Shown here: piece by piece, positions 23,901-32,860 of the stretch | Layout of the letters: each line of letters opens with the position of its first letter | How positions within the stretch are numbered: position 1 is the first letter of the stretch | Assembly: GCA_026119855.1 (NCBI GenBank) | Contig: JAOWBW010000483.1 | Coordinates: 310,001 to 374,000 of the forward strand | Source: Campanula takesimana | Lineage: Eukaryota; Streptophyta; Magnoliopsida; Asterales; Campanulaceae | DNA length: 64,000 bases | Direction: 5' to 3' | Notes under the pieces: model-generated | Told to the model about the DNA's origin: nothing | Database searches by the model: none | Seen by the model: only the letters and a program-made list of their open reading frames with translations | Made by a program: the position numbers and the translations under genes

Positions 23901-26900
23901 AGTTACTTTTCCCCCATTTTGATGCTAAAATGTTCATATCACGTTTATATGATGTTTGATGTGTTATATTTGAAGCTTGATTGAGTTTGGAATTTATTGG
24001 GAATTTATTTTGGGTTTTGATTAAAAATGGTGAAATCTTGAATGTTGGGTTTGATTCGTGATTTTGGTTGTTAAATGTTGTTGTATGAGTCTTTTAGACT
24101 TATTAGTTGTGTTGGTACATTAGTATACTAGTTGGAAGGTTGGATTTTGGGTGAAATGTGTTTTGGGTTTGAAAATGGAAGAACCCATGTTGTTCTTCCC
24201 GATTTCTGGCAATTCCAGAATATTGGGCGACCGCCCAAAAGCGTATGGGCGACCGCGCATCTTTCTGAAAGCTTTTGTGCTTGGTTGAGGGCCTTGTTGG
24301 GCGACCGCACAGTCCCGTTTGGGCGGCCGCACAGTCCTCTGAAAGTTTTCATTTTGTTTGTTTGTGTGATTGAAGAACGCGTTTTGATCCAAATCTTGGG
24401 TGTCCTTCTAGTTGACCTTAGTGAACATTGTAGTACCCTTTAGTGATAGAATTGGGTCCTTTGTGATCAAGTTTGTGTTTGAAATTCATTAATTGTTAAT
24501 TGGGATTTTGGAGCACCCTTATTGTGTATTGTTGGTTCATTTCACTTTCTTGGTGACTTCTTGGTATGATTCCCTACTTTGGAATCCTTTGTTGTTTATC
24601 GTGCTAGTATTTTATTACTTAGCCTTTACGTGAAAGTCCAGCTGGTATTTTGTGTGTGTTTGGGCGATGCGAAACATTATGATGGCACGGCCAAGTCCAT
24701 TGTGATGTTGACCATTGTTTTGCCCCATTATTACCCTCCTCCAGATTGGCCTTGGATGTGAGAAGAGCTAGCTCCTTTGTGTGCATTTTAGCTTTACTTG
24801 GAGCATGACTTTGTGGCATGTCTCCCGTCCCTTGTGACACATCATTGGTTATTGGTTCCGGTACCGGGGTTTTCTCTTCGGCTTTCATGCTATTATGAAG
24901 ATGACGATTTGTTGATTATTGAAGCTGCGCAGCGATCCTTTATTTGGATGTACCAGTTTGGAAAACCTTGGCTATATCCTTTGTTATGTGTTTATTTCCG
25001 CTGCTATCTGTTATGTGATAAATGCTATGTGCTATGTGATATTTATTATTGCTTATAGTATATTGCATCATAGCATGTCATGTAGTTGCATTAGTAACTT
25101 ATTGAGATTTATCTCACCCCCTTTTCTTTTATCTTTGTTTTTCCTTAACCCCCCCCCCAGGTGCTAAGGATTAGTCTCGCTGATCACGAGAAAGAGGACG
25201 TCGAGTGTGGATCCATTCTTTTGGGGAAGGTTGATATAGGTTGGTTTACATTATGTAAATGTGTAACCATTTTGGGGTAGTTGTACCAAACAATGACGTC
25301 ACTAAGAATTGTATAATTGTATTTTGTTGGGCATAAACTTGTGGAAGTTTATTATAGTGGTAATTGGTTTTTATCACACTTGGTTTTGTAAAACTTGGGA
25401 TCATCACCTTTTGGTATCAAATGAAATTTTTAACTCTGGTATTTCTTAGTTTTGGTTTTAGAGTCGACGTCCAGATCGCGGTCTCGGGCCCGCGGGGTCC
25501 GGGGTCGCGACAAAAAACCAATTGGACGATTACTAATGTATACTAAAATCAATACTCCCTCCGTCCCAAGATACCTTGCACCATTTTGAAAATGCACGAG
25601 AATTAAGGAGTATATATATTCAAAAATATTATGAGTAGGAAAGTGGTTGTGAGTATGATAAGTTAAGTGGGATTTACAAGTGGGCCAAAAATTAAGTGTG
25701 TGAGTATGACAAGTGGGGTAGGGAGAACATAAAAAAATAAAAAATTAACATTTTTGGAAAGGGGACTTACCAATGAGACACCCAAAAAGGAAATTAGTGC
25801 AAGGTGTTTTTGGACGGAGGGAGTACATAATATAGGTGTAAAATCTTGTGAGATTTTACTAACGTATAATAACCAAAAGTATAGTCAAGGGTCTGCGATA
25901 ATAGCATGGCACCACGAGGTCATCTATGCAATATGTTTTTTGGACAGAAAAGAATATCAGGAAATATAAAGTGGGAATGGTACCTCTGCATCAGTTCCAT
26001 AGATTGTTACGCGATAGACAACAGATACAGACTTTCCATCAGCTGAGTAAGTGATATTTCGGACCTCACCAGACCATTCTACACGAGTCAATGATAAGTA
26101 AAGTGAATAAATTAATATATGAGCCATGTCTTTTTGTTTCTTTTTACAATTGTACTTCTTAAGAGTAGCATAGGAATGTACTGCGAGTCAAGTCTTATCT
26201 CACGAAAATCATTGTGAAAGCAAATCAATAACAAGAAACACAAGAACTTGGCTTACCTGGAGCATGCAAGTTCATAATTCGATTCACTATATGCCTGGAA
26301 ATCCAAATGATAAACATAAAATTAGCCCGTTTCAAATTACGCACCAAAAAAAGTCATGAAGGTCTAAATATTGTTGGAGAACAGGCTAAAGCCAAAATTC
26401 AATAACAAAAGGAACATGGGAACACGTTCTTCATCATTGCCTATGTTTTTCAGGAGCCGCATGTAGATTAATTTCAGCTAGTTCCATTTTCCGAAATAAA
26501 AGTTTCAAGTTCCATTCTCCAAAATAAGTACTCTACCATAGGAAAGTGCTTTTGAGAAAGTTTCAACTTGTGACAAGAATGCTGATTCTTCCGGAGTTTA
26601 ATCAGTGCATAAAAAATACAATCTTGTTAAAATTCCAAAAAATCAAACCCAACTAACGTACTAAACAATCATGCATGACACTTTTTAGATTCACAGTTCT
26701 CCCACAATTCTGTAACACCTGCTAATAGCTTTGGATGGTTCTAATGATTCACATAATTATCGACATGCATCCAGTCTTGACAATTTTTACCTGGACATTG
26801 TCAATCATTAATGAACTTCATGTATCCAATCCACTTAACATGGCCCAACTGAATCATGGGAACGTAAAACACATTTAAATCTGCTCATAAAGCCACTTTT

Positions 26901-27533
26901 TAACAGTTTTATCTATCAAGAACGACCAACTTTGGTTGCATTTCTCAAAATATTGCTCCCCATCCCAAAATAATCGTTCATTTTCGGACAGAAAAGCATT
27001 TTAGTTGAGGTTACAAAGTACAAATTATACAGTACTGGGAAGTAACTCTAGCCCGCAAGTTTCGTAGGTTTTGAAAACATCAACTATTTATCCAAAATTT
27101 TGAAATTAACTGCTGAAAGCTAAAATTGGGGGTGACATCTTCTTAATGGCAACATGTAAAACACGAAAAACATAATCATAATCATCAAAAATAAGAATTT
27201 GTGTATAATAATGAAGACTGACCAAGGAATGTGTTTACTAGCGAAGCCATTGTTCTCCTTGCGAAGTCTGATAAGGGAATCAGGAACCTTTTTATTTAAT
27301 TCCTTGAGAATTTCCGACAGTGGACGACTTATTCCGGAGGTGGGAAATAACTCTTCATCGGGCGATGAAATGCCGGGAATATCTTCGACGGCGCCGGCGA
27401 TTTGCTCTTCTTTCCCCTTCTTCTTGGCTGAGAAATAACGACAGAGAGGATTGTTTCCGATCAATAATGATCTGAACGCGGTAGCCGGAATGCTTGATCG
27501 GCGGCTCACTGATTTCATCACTGACATAGTCAT
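14769..27533 (-). CDS. ODB1: Plant RAD52-like single-strand annealing protein (4 exons, 195 aa)
   Basis: The coding join is 27533-27223, 26294-26257, 26078-25984 and 14912-14769 (minus strand): 588 nt, 195 codons plus TAG. All three junctions use GT/AG and keep frame. The start is ATG 27533; residues 1-40 are Arg- and Ser-rich with few acidic residues, like a mitochondrial presequence. Diagnostic stretches are ISRPLSEILKELNKKVP (exon 1), EWSGEVRNITYSADGKSV (exon 3) and KAESMAFRRACARFGLGL (exon 4), typical of plant RAD52-1/ODB1 proteins. Those proteins bind single-stranded DNA, anneal complementary strands and act in organellar and nuclear homology-dependent repair. Length is close to the family's. 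The third intron is 11,071 bp and holds a whole antisense chromovirus, yet the exons look intact. The organellar location is inferred from the presequence. Confidence 0.92.
15849..16057. mobile_element. Stowaway-like MITE
   Basis: Ends CTCCCTCC and GGACGGAGGGAG form the typical Stowaway (Tc1/mariner-type) termini; the left flank is TA and the right flank TG, a mutated TA TSD. About 209 bp, inside intron 3. Confidence 0.75.
16292..16537. mobile_element. Stowaway-like MITE with near-perfect long inverted repeats
   Basis: 246 bp with TA TSDs (16290-16291, 16538-16539). The left end CTCCCTCCGTCCCATTTCAA matches the complement of the right end over about 28 bp, continuing through AATTGCAAA. It would form a stable hairpin in the pre-mRNA of the host gene. 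Confidence 0.88.
17625..19725 (+). repeat. 5' LTR of the intronic chromovirus
   Basis: 2101 bp, TGTCACGACCC...GGTCGCGACA. It contains four TGGGCGACCGC-type motifs at about 18436-18550 and a C-run near 19362-19371. Open frames within it (both strands) recur identically in the other LTR and are not genes. Confidence 0.92.
19728..19740 (+). other. Primer-binding site (initiator-Met tRNA type)
   Basis: TGGTATCAGAGCT starts two bases after the LTR end. This is the usual initiator-Met PBS of chromoviruses. Confidence 0.85.
19847..20900 (+). pseudogene. Gag of the intronic chromovirus (frameshift and premature stop)
   Basis: Starts at ATG 19847 (MVRRRSGEG). The capsid-type gag region includes a WWKG-containing core and RFIRGLK. 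One extra base near 20499 shifts the frame, and the frame ends at 20527. The shifted frame carries two CX2CX4HX4C zinc knuckles, CSYCQKEGHSEDRC and CTNCGQMGHFARDC (about 20700-20805), and is stopped by TAG at 20844-20846. The related minus-strand copies are open at both places, so these are lesions rather than programmed frameshifting. Confidence 0.9.
20901..23348 (+). CDS. Pol of the intronic chromovirus: protease, RT, RNase H and chromodomain, integrase missing
   Basis: 815 codons open from 20901 to the TAA at 23348. In order: protease (LVDPGSSHSYIS, about residues 30-42), RT with FIDDILVYSK (about residues 360-370), RNase H (YSDASKEGLG and FTDHKSLKYLF), a linker, then a direct jump from RLCVP to FEILGKVG near 23018. 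The jump skips the zinc-binding and DDE-core regions of integrase. The C-terminal tail and chromodomain follow (VRVLWRNHNIEESTWELR). In the array copies about 960 bp separate these points. The junction keeps the reading frame, so a fused protein could still be made. Without integrase the element cannot insert unaided. Confidence 0.92.
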   Translation: MNQQQATDDPSVIGGIVSVSNVSARALVDPGSSHSYISVQFASMLNAAFESLPYVLEVSTPIGECLISDRVFRACDVVICGRVLCADLVVLPIQDFDVILGMDWLSKFHASVDCRKKTVTFSIPDVPKFVFEASPLSRKVRLISFMKARKLLHSGCEGYLASALDTRKESPSFDSVRVVREFPDVFSTEYDMPPDREIEFCIDLLPGTAPISKAPYRLAPAELKELKVQLQELLDRGFIRPSVSPWGAPALFVRKKDGSLRLCIDYRKLNQVTVKNKYPLPHIDDLFDQLQGSVVFSKLDLRSGYHQLKVRSEDIPKTAFRTRYGHYEFLVMPFGLTNAPAVFMDLMNRVFHPYLDSFMVVFIDDILVYSKSREEHEQHLRTVLSVLAREKLFAKFSKCEFWLEKVSFLGHVISKDGISVDPSKIEAIVDWKRPESVTEIRSFLGLAGYYRRFIEGFSRIATPMTQLTRKNVPFVWTEKCDKSFEELKKRLTTAPILTLPNGSDGLVIYSDASKEGLGCVLMQNGKVIAYASRKLNPSEQNYPTHDMELAAIVFALHKWKHYLYGAKFEIFTDHKSLKYLFSQKELNNRQRRWMELLKDYDCTISYHPGKANVVADAISRKSYVASMMVREWKLLEDVRDWSPRESRHGAIFANMRVSPTLVQRIKEAQKEDPELVKIMGKLKEKNFEDFSMSSSGVLTFRGRLCVPFEILGKVGLLAYRLALPPSLDRLHNVFHVSMLRKYVHDPSHVLPRIPEDIEPDMTYEERPVRILDSKVQELRNKSIALVRVLWRNHNIEESTWELRVEIERKFPWLFV
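23398..25512 (+). repeat. 3' LTR of the intronic chromovirus
   Basis: 2115 bp, nearly identical to 17625-19725. It differs by a small AT-rich duplication near 23470-23490, a shorter CT run and a few point changes. Confidence 0.92.
25555..25823. mobile_element. Stowaway-like MITE in RAD52-like intron 3
   Basis: 269 bp, CTCCCTCCGTCCCAAG... to ...GGACGGAGGGAG, flanked by TA (25553-25554 and 25824-25825). It lies between the chromovirus and exon 3. Confidence 0.85.
25984..26078 (-). CDS. ODB1: RAD52-like exon 3
   Basis: 95 bases between acceptor GTGTAG and donor GTACCA. Encodes EWSGEVRNITYSADGKSV and then a VVYRVTIYGTDAE strand, the core beta-sheet of the RAD52 fold. It ends in phase 0. Confidence 0.92.
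26257..26294 (-). CDS. ODB1: RAD52-like exon 2 (38-bp micro-exon)
   Basis: Acceptor TTCCAG and donor GTAAGC bound 38 bases encoding HIVNRIMNLHAP with split codons at both ends. Both partial codons complete correctly with exons 1 and 3 (Trp and Glu). It is too short to be found as an open reading frame. Confidence 0.9.
26295..27222 (-). other. RAD52-like intron 1
   Basis: 928 bp, GT...AG on the minus strand, AT-rich. No mobile element or RNA gene recognised within it. Confidence 0.8.
27223..27533 (-). CDS. ODB1: RAD52-like exon 1 (presequence and start of RAD52 domain)
   Basis: 311 coding bases from ATG 27533 to the donor GTCAGT (27222-27217). It encodes the putative transit peptide and the conserved start of the domain, ending in ...KHIPW with the Trp codon split across the intron. 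Confidence 0.9.
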
Positions 27534-27691
27534 GTTTCTCCGCTCTTTCTCTCCTCCCCGACCAGCTCCTAAAAACCCTCTTCCCTTCCAAGGGTTTTTT
27601 AGACAAGTGTATAGCTATTCACACTCGTAAAACTCTTAATTACACCCGTTAGAAGAATTTAAGCATACACAAGGAAATGCCAAAAGTTATA
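27534..27691 (-). promoter_or_regulatory. 5' leader and proximal promoter region of the RAD52-like gene
   Basis: Short GA-rich (on minus) leader, then AT-rich sequence. No clear TATA box was identified. A Stowaway-like MITE starts about 160 bp upstream of the ATG, so the native proximal promoter is short or partly MITE-derived. Confidence 0.45.
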
Positions 27692-27946
27692 CTCCCTCCG
27701 TCCCATCCGAATTAAGATTTTTAGGTTGTGCACGGGGATTAAAGAAAAAGTGTTAGTGGAGTAGGTATTGTGAGTATGAAAAGTGAAATAGGAGAGAGAA
27801 AGTAGGGTAGAGAATGATGAGTGGAAAATTATTGTGAGTGTGAATGTGGGTCCCATTAAATAAAACATTTCCATTTTTGGGTTGTCCTAATTCGAATGGG
27901 ACACCCAAAATGGAAATTTGTCCTAATTCGAGTGGGGCGGAGGGAG
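27692..27946. mobile_element. Stowaway-like MITE upstream of the RAD52-like gene
   Basis: 255 bp, CTCCCTCCGTCCCATCC... to ...GGGGCGGAGGGAG, with TA TSDs (27690-27691, 27947-27948). The long inverted repeat CCGAATTAAGA/TCCTAATTCG is visible. Confidence 0.85.
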
Positions 27947-28099
27947 TATGTACTCCCATTATTTTGGAATAAATGTCATGGTCAATGTTTTTAAACTATT
28001 AGATGTGTTTCTTTGATTGCTTCAATCTCTTCATAAAGGTTGAGTGACACCTTCTATAAATTGCGATTCTTGTGCCTATTAGAATAGGTAGTATCAATA
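27947..28099. other. Short AT-rich intergenic stretch
   Basis: Nothing recognised. Confidence 0.6.
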
Positions 28100-28292
28100 T
28101 TCTAAAAGTCGCTCGCTTAGACCCCGCCTAGGTGCTAGGCGTTCATGTAACGCCTTGGTCCCGCCTAAGATATTGTAGCTATGTCTAAATTTTCGGCCCT
28201 GCCTAGATCCCATCTAAGCCCCGCCTAGGCGCTAGACCCAGCTATGGCGCCTAGGCGCTAGACCCAGCTATAGCGCCTAGCACTTTTTAGAA
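28100..28292. mobile_element. MITE-like element rich in GCGCCTAGGCGC palindromes
   Basis: Ends TTCTAAAAGTCGCTCGC and (complement) TTCTAAAAAGTGCTAGGCGC form an imperfect terminal inverted repeat around a body of CGCCTAGGCGCTAG words. Similar TTCTAAAAAGYGCTAGGCGC sequences are widespread plant repeats as far as I recall. The superfamily is uncertain because no clear TSD is seen. Confidence 0.6.
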
Positions 28293-28494
28293 CCTTGGGT
28301 AGTATAGGAAGATCACAAAACTTTATACCCTACTTTAGTAACGCGACAGTTATTTTGGGACAAACGAAAATGAAAATTAAAGCATTTATTTTGGGAGTCA
28401 AAAGAGAGCATGTGAGTTAGCAATCCTCATAAAAAAAGAAAATGCAACTTTGTTAACATCAACAAGTGCCTGGATCAATGTAACGAGGGAAGAT

Positions 28495-28668
28495 GATACA
28501 TTTACACTTGGTGTATATACACCACCAATATATGTGTGACACATACACTATCTGGTTATAGATTTATCATCATTCCTTGAAATAATTACAGAAAATGCCA
28601 TTGACACACACACTTGGCATTATTTTATTTGTGGTGTGTAGATACACTTAGTGTAAGTGTAACCTTTT
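28495..28668. mobile_element. Putative MITE with TTACACT inverted ends
   Basis: TTACACTTGGTGTATATACACCAC on one side and the complement-like GTGGTGTGTAGATACACTTAG on the other form an imperfect inverted repeat about 170 bp apart. No certain TSD. Moderate evidence only. Confidence 0.5.
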
Positions 28669-28849
28669 CCATGTAACGAGCGTTCATGTTTAATACGGGA
28701 AGTTATATTCTCTAGACATACAGCAGGGTTTAAAATTTGGTATAGGAGCTTCGTCGTCTTTATGGTCTTATTCGACAAAAATCAGATTAATTGTCATTTA
28801 ATGTAGTGATACATGTGGTTCTAAAATGTAAAATCATAGTTAATGTATA

Positions 28850-29397
28850 TGTGATGTGAAACGCAGCGGAAATAACCAAGGATTAATCGAAGTTAACCCT
28901 TAAAACAATAGGATGAAAAATCTCTCTTCAATAATCTTCGAAAAGACTATTCTGCAAGCACAAAGGCTTAAACTCACAAAGGAGAATTATCTTGCAATTG
29001 CAAAGATTGAATTAAGAAAATAATAATGTGTTCTAACAATGAATAACAAAAGAGTTTTTAATACCCTAGCAAGAATAAAGGAAGTCCTAATTGAAAAAGG
29101 AAACAAAATAACTCAAAAAGGAATAGTTTTTGACTAAAAATCTGCCAGGAAACGGAATATCTCCGCCTTCAGAAGCCGGACACGACCGTGCCCCAAAATA
29201 GGCACGATCGTGCAACTTATGTCTCAAGGTCGCTTCCGTTGTCAGATTTTATGCTTGGCCGTGTCAAGGAACTTGCACGGCCTCTCCCGTCGTCGGCACG
29301 ACCGTGCTTGTCAATCAGCACGATCGTGCAATTCATGTCGAGCCATTCTTGTCTTCAGCACCAATTCTGCTCGGCCGCTCTTTTCTCCATGCACGGT
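28850..29397. mobile_element. Possible 5' part of an LTR, truncated by the insertion of element E
   Basis: Begins near TGATGTGAAACGCAGCGGAA, a phrase I associate with copia LTR starts, and has no coding sequence. Near its right end are palindromic GCACGATCGTGC and GCACGACCGTGC motifs (29180-29335). It stops exactly where element E begins; its continuation should lie to the right of E, outside the window. Confidence 0.4.
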
Positions 29398-30871
29398 TGT
29401 AAGGATACCGCCCCGCGCGGAAATGCGATGAGTATGGGGCGAAACGCCAAACACGGGAACCGGTCAAATTTAACGGAGTCGCCACATTTGTTAACTTTTA
29501 ACCCAACAAATGAAAATGGTTAGAGATTTATGAGTTCGGAGATCAGGTTACAATTTGGGAAGAGTTTTTACGTCCTCCCAAGTTGCCTCGGACAAAGCCG
29601 AGTCTCCCTTGTTAGTTAACAAAAGTGCATGTGTGTGTGTGTGTGTTTTAACGGAAAATCTTTGTTTTAACTTTTTACTTATCTTTTCAACTGAAAAAGG
29701 GGTTTGTTTGACAAGAAAACAGAAGACAGAAGGGCAAAATGGTCAATCTCCCCATACGGCCAAAGTAGCCGTACGGATGGAGAGGCCACTCCTGGGATTT
29801 TACAGTTTGTTCAAGCAACAGTCCAGTTCCAGGCAGAAACAGAGCATTCTGCTTGAACTGGACCAAACTGTTCTGATTCCAGTTTGTTATTCCAACACAA
29901 AACAACATTAACAACTCATTCCTATGCCATTTGATCATCAAAGAACCTCCCAAAATAAGAGTTTGGGCATGATCAAAGGCAATCATAGGAGAAAAATGAA
30001 AAAGGTGGCCAATATGCCCTTTTGAGCCATAGTGACCATTTGATGAGTAAAGATTGAAACTTTACCATCAAAATGGCTCTTCTAGGCAAGATTAATCTTT
30101 TAGGGACAAGAACAAACCATAAAGATTGGATCTTTATTACCCAAGCTTGGGAATTTTGGGCTAGATCAAGGTGATGAGGATAAAGATTGAGACTTTATCC
30201 TCAACATGATCATCATAGCTTAAAATGAACAAAATGAACAACAAGAGCATCATCCATGACAAGAATGTAAATGAACAATCAACAAGCCATGATCAAACTA
30301 GGTTTGAACCTCTTCCACACATAGTATGGAGGGCACCTTTGATCATCTCATGGATTGGACTAGGAAATATAAATGATAATAGATATATGTATATTGCTTG
30401 AATGGACAAGACTTGCAAGAATGTAAAGATCAACAATAAATGACAAGATCAAAGATAAATAGAGTTCTTAGATGAAGAGAAGGGAGGGGGAGGAGGTGGC
30501 TTTACCTATCTTGGTTTAGGCCAATCTTCCTTTCTCTCTTTCACTCTTTGTTCACTCTTACTCACACTATTCTGAGGTGAATTCGACAGAGTGACCTTAG
30601 TTCTAATGTTTCTCCCCCCTTTGAAATGATCACCAAGGGGTTCTATTTATAGGGACTGAGGGTGCCCAAACCAGCCGTACGGCTAGGCCCCTCTAGTACC
30701 CAAAGCATCCGTACGGCTCAGCCTGACGAGCTTTTGGATTTTTCTAATTTTATACCAGAGTAGTCCTGGAATTTATAGCTTATCCTAGGGAGGTCCTGGC
30801 CTATTAGCTTATCCCTGAAACGGTTCTAAGGCTACCTCTAAGATAGGTCGGTTTCAGATTGGGTACTTACA
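29398..30871 (-). mobile_element. 3' LTR of Tat-type element E
   Basis: 1474 bp. On the plus strand it runs TGTAAGGATACC...GGGTACTTACA and is followed by GAGCCCCTCGGC, whose complement GCCGAGGGGCTC is the purine tract. Element D has the same tract beside its own 3' LTR, which fixes a minus-strand orientation. A TATA box (TATAAATA on minus) lies at 30644-30651. Palindromic CCGTACGG motifs occur near 29750-29780 and 30670-30722. There is a GT microsatellite at 29629-29647. Confidence 0.85.
30644..30651 (-). promoter_or_regulatory. LTR TATA box of element E
   Basis: CTATAAATAG on the minus strand, preceding the CCGTACGG-rich segment by transcription distance. Inferred from sequence alone. Confidence 0.55.
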
Positions 30872-30990
30872 GAGCCCCTCGGCAACATCGCTTCGAAGGA
30901 GCGGGGTTGTCGATAGAAATAAGCATCCCAATCTGACGGGACGACGGCTTTAACCGATTTTGGTTGCATGGCTGGACCTAGTGGTATAGG

Positions 30991-31037
30991 ATTCCTACGT
31001 ATCCCGTTCGCGGGGAATCAAGCCTAACGTAGTTCGG
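30991..31037 (-). promoter_or_regulatory. ACTACG...ACGTAGG foldable motif, copy 1 (element E)
   Basis: On the minus strand ACTACGTTAGGCTTGATTCC is followed by a GC-rich loop and ATACGTAGG. The arms CTACG and CGTAG (31028-31032 and 30995-30999) pair. The element type is my inference from three related copies in this window; no function is known to me. Confidence 0.55.
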
Positions 31038-31099
31038 AGGTACGCGGGGTTACTTAGATCCGCAAGGAGGCATGACTCTAGGGGTCAGAAGAGAGACAT

Positions 31100-31180
31100 G
31101 GTCAACTTGGCTCTATGGGAGAGGGTTGACTTGCTGGGGATACGGTCAACTTGACTCTATAGGAGAGGGTTGACTTACAC
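31100..31180 (-). repeat. 44-bp tandem duplication (element E)
   Basis: Two copies of a unit starting GGTCAACTTGRCTCTAT, 44 bp apart, just before the 114-bp array. Confidence 0.8.
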
Positions 31181-31199
31181 GGGACAGATTTTTACTGGG

Positions 31200-32030
31200 C
31201 TTACGTCGGGGACGGCCTATGGTGACTATTCTAAGTCCAAGCTTGACCGTGGTCAACTCCATCTTCGGGGAGATTGACGGGAAAACTGATCTTACGTCCC
31301 TCTAAGGACTGCCGGGACAAAGGCTCTAGCCTATAACGACTATTCTAAGTCTAAGCTTGACCGGGGTCAACTCCGTCTTTGGGGAGATTGACGGGAAAAC
31401 TGGTCTTATGTCCCTCTAAGGGTTGCCGGGACAAAGGCTCTAGCCTATAACGACTATTCTAAGTCATAGCTTGACCGGGGTCAACTCCATCTTTGGGGAG
31501 ATTGACGGGAAAACTGGTCTTACGTCCCTCTAAGGGCTTCCGGGACAAAGGCTCTAGCCTATAACGACTATTCTAAGTCTAAGCTTGACCGGGGTCAACT
31601 CCGTCTTTGGGGAGATTGACGGGAAAATTGGTTTTACGTCCCTCTAAGGGCTGCCGGGACAAAGGCTCTAGCCTATAACGACTATTCTAAGTCATAGCTT
31701 GACCGGGGTCAACTCCATCTTTGGGGAGATTGACGGGAAAACTGGTCTTACGTCCCTCTAAGGACTGCTGGGACAAAGGCTCTAGCCTATAACGACTATT
31801 CTAAGTCATAGCTTGACCGGGGTCAACTCCATCTTTGGGGAGATTGACTGGTCTTACGTCCCTCTAAGGACTGCCGGGACAAAGGCTCTAGCCTATAACG
31901 ACTATTCTAAGTCATAGCTTGACCGGGGTCAACTCCATCTTTGGGGAGATTGACGGGAAAACTGGTCTTACGTCTCACTAGGGACGGCCGGGATAAAGGC
32001 TCTAGCCTATAACGACTATTCTGAGTCAAG
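31200..32030 (-). repeat. 114-bp minisatellite, about seven copies (element E)
   Basis: The marker GCTTGACCG occurs at 31241, 31355, 31469, 31583, 31697, 31811 and 31917, giving spacings of exactly 114 bp five times and then 106 bp. One unit has lost 8 bp (GGGAAAAC-type gap near 31846). Units are highly similar, implying recent amplification inside the element. Confidence 0.95.
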
Positions 32031-32135
32031 GTTTTAATCTAAAGGGTCACTCGGGGGATGAAGGTTTTAATCTAAAGGGGTCACTCTGGGGACGAAGGTT
32101 TTTTAACCTAAAGGGTCACTCGGGGGGACGAAGAT
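32028..32135 (-). repeat. 34-bp tandem repeat, three copies (element E)
   Basis: AAGGTTTT...CTAAAGGGTCACTCGGGG at about 32028, 32061 and 32095, adjoining the 114-bp array. Confidence 0.85.
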
Positions 32136-32477
32136 TTGGTCAAGCCTACACTGTGGGATGGTTGACACATTTTCTTGATACCGGGAAAGAGCCTAGGGGT
32201 GACATTCAAGACTCATTGTGGACAAAAAAGGGTCCAAGACTTTGGAAAAATCATTTTGAGGGGAGATCAAAAGCATTTTGCTTGAAACATTGTCTTTGAT
32301 AAATGATGCCAAATGGCTAAATTTGAAAATGCTTACTTTTGAAGGCAAATCTTTTAACGAAACATGTTTAGTCAAATTTTGGTTTTAACTTAACCGCGAG
32401 GTTTATATGCATAAAGTCCTTTTGAGCTTTGTCCATTTTTTAGGAGCGGTCGGGAGTAGAGAAACCTCTTGTTGTCG

Positions 32478-32620
32478 ATGTCGGGGTAGCCCCATGTCCT
32501 TGTTCCTATTGATGGCGACGTAGCCCCAATGTCATTGAATGTGTCGGGGTAGCCCCATGTCCTTGTTGCTGTTGATGGTGGCATAGCCCCCATGTCATTG
32601 AATGTCTCGGAGTAGCCCAT
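32478..32620 (-). repeat. 63-bp tandem repeat keeping an open frame on the minus strand (element E)
   Basis: GTCGGGGTAGCCCCATGTCC at 32480 and 32543, with a partial third copy near 32605. The 63-bp period equals 21 codons, and the minus-strand frame (32390-32620) stays open, giving a repeated GYPDTFNDIGA-like peptide. No evidence that it is translated. Confidence 0.7.
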
Positions 32621-32742
32621 GTCCTTGTGGAGCTAGCCCCAATGTCGTCCTCCGACTTTTGATGTTGGCGTGGACCCGTTGTCGTCTCGCGGCCTTTGAT
32701 GACGTTAGGAACCCATCCCTTTTTTCATGATGCACTCTTTCT

Positions 32743-32860
32743 TTTGCCTAGGCCGCCCTTTCGGGTTTTCAACCTAGCGGGCATCTCTTTTGCGTCTTTT
32801 ATGGCACACCCTGTTTTTTGCCTAGGCCGCCCTTACGGGTTTTCAACCTAGCGGGCTACT
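32743..32860 (-). repeat. Duplicated GCCTAGGCCGCCCTT...CCTAGCGGGC module (element E)
   Basis: Two copies, near 32748-32785 and 32818-32855, each TTTGCCTAGGCCGCCCTT then a short GGGTTTTCAACCTAGCGGGC. The module contains self-complementary CCTAGG and CCCG/CGGG words. The same duplicated module is in element D at about 50145-50252. Confidence 0.8.

Larger units (their letters stand above)
17625..25512 (+). mobile_element. Tekay/Del-type chromovirus, full length but integrase-deleted, inside the RAD52-like intron 3
   Basis: An LTR element of 7888 bp bounded by 2.1-kb LTRs, with a perfect 5-bp TSD AAAAA (17620-17624, 25513-25517). It lies antisense to the host gene. It has an initiator-Met-type primer-binding site at 19728-19740 and a purine tract TTTAAGGGGGAGTGAA just before 23398. 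The LTRs differ by only a few substitutions and a small AT-rich duplication, so insertion was recent. Gag is broken, and the integrase core has been removed by a deletion of about 0.96 kb relative to the related array at 34499-63380. Confidence 0.93.

Noticed and set aside
31200..32030. Regularly spaced repeats that could suggest a CRISPR array
   Set aside because: Whole 114-bp units are conserved with no variable spacers, the DNA is plant nuclear, and no cas genes exist; this is a minisatellite.
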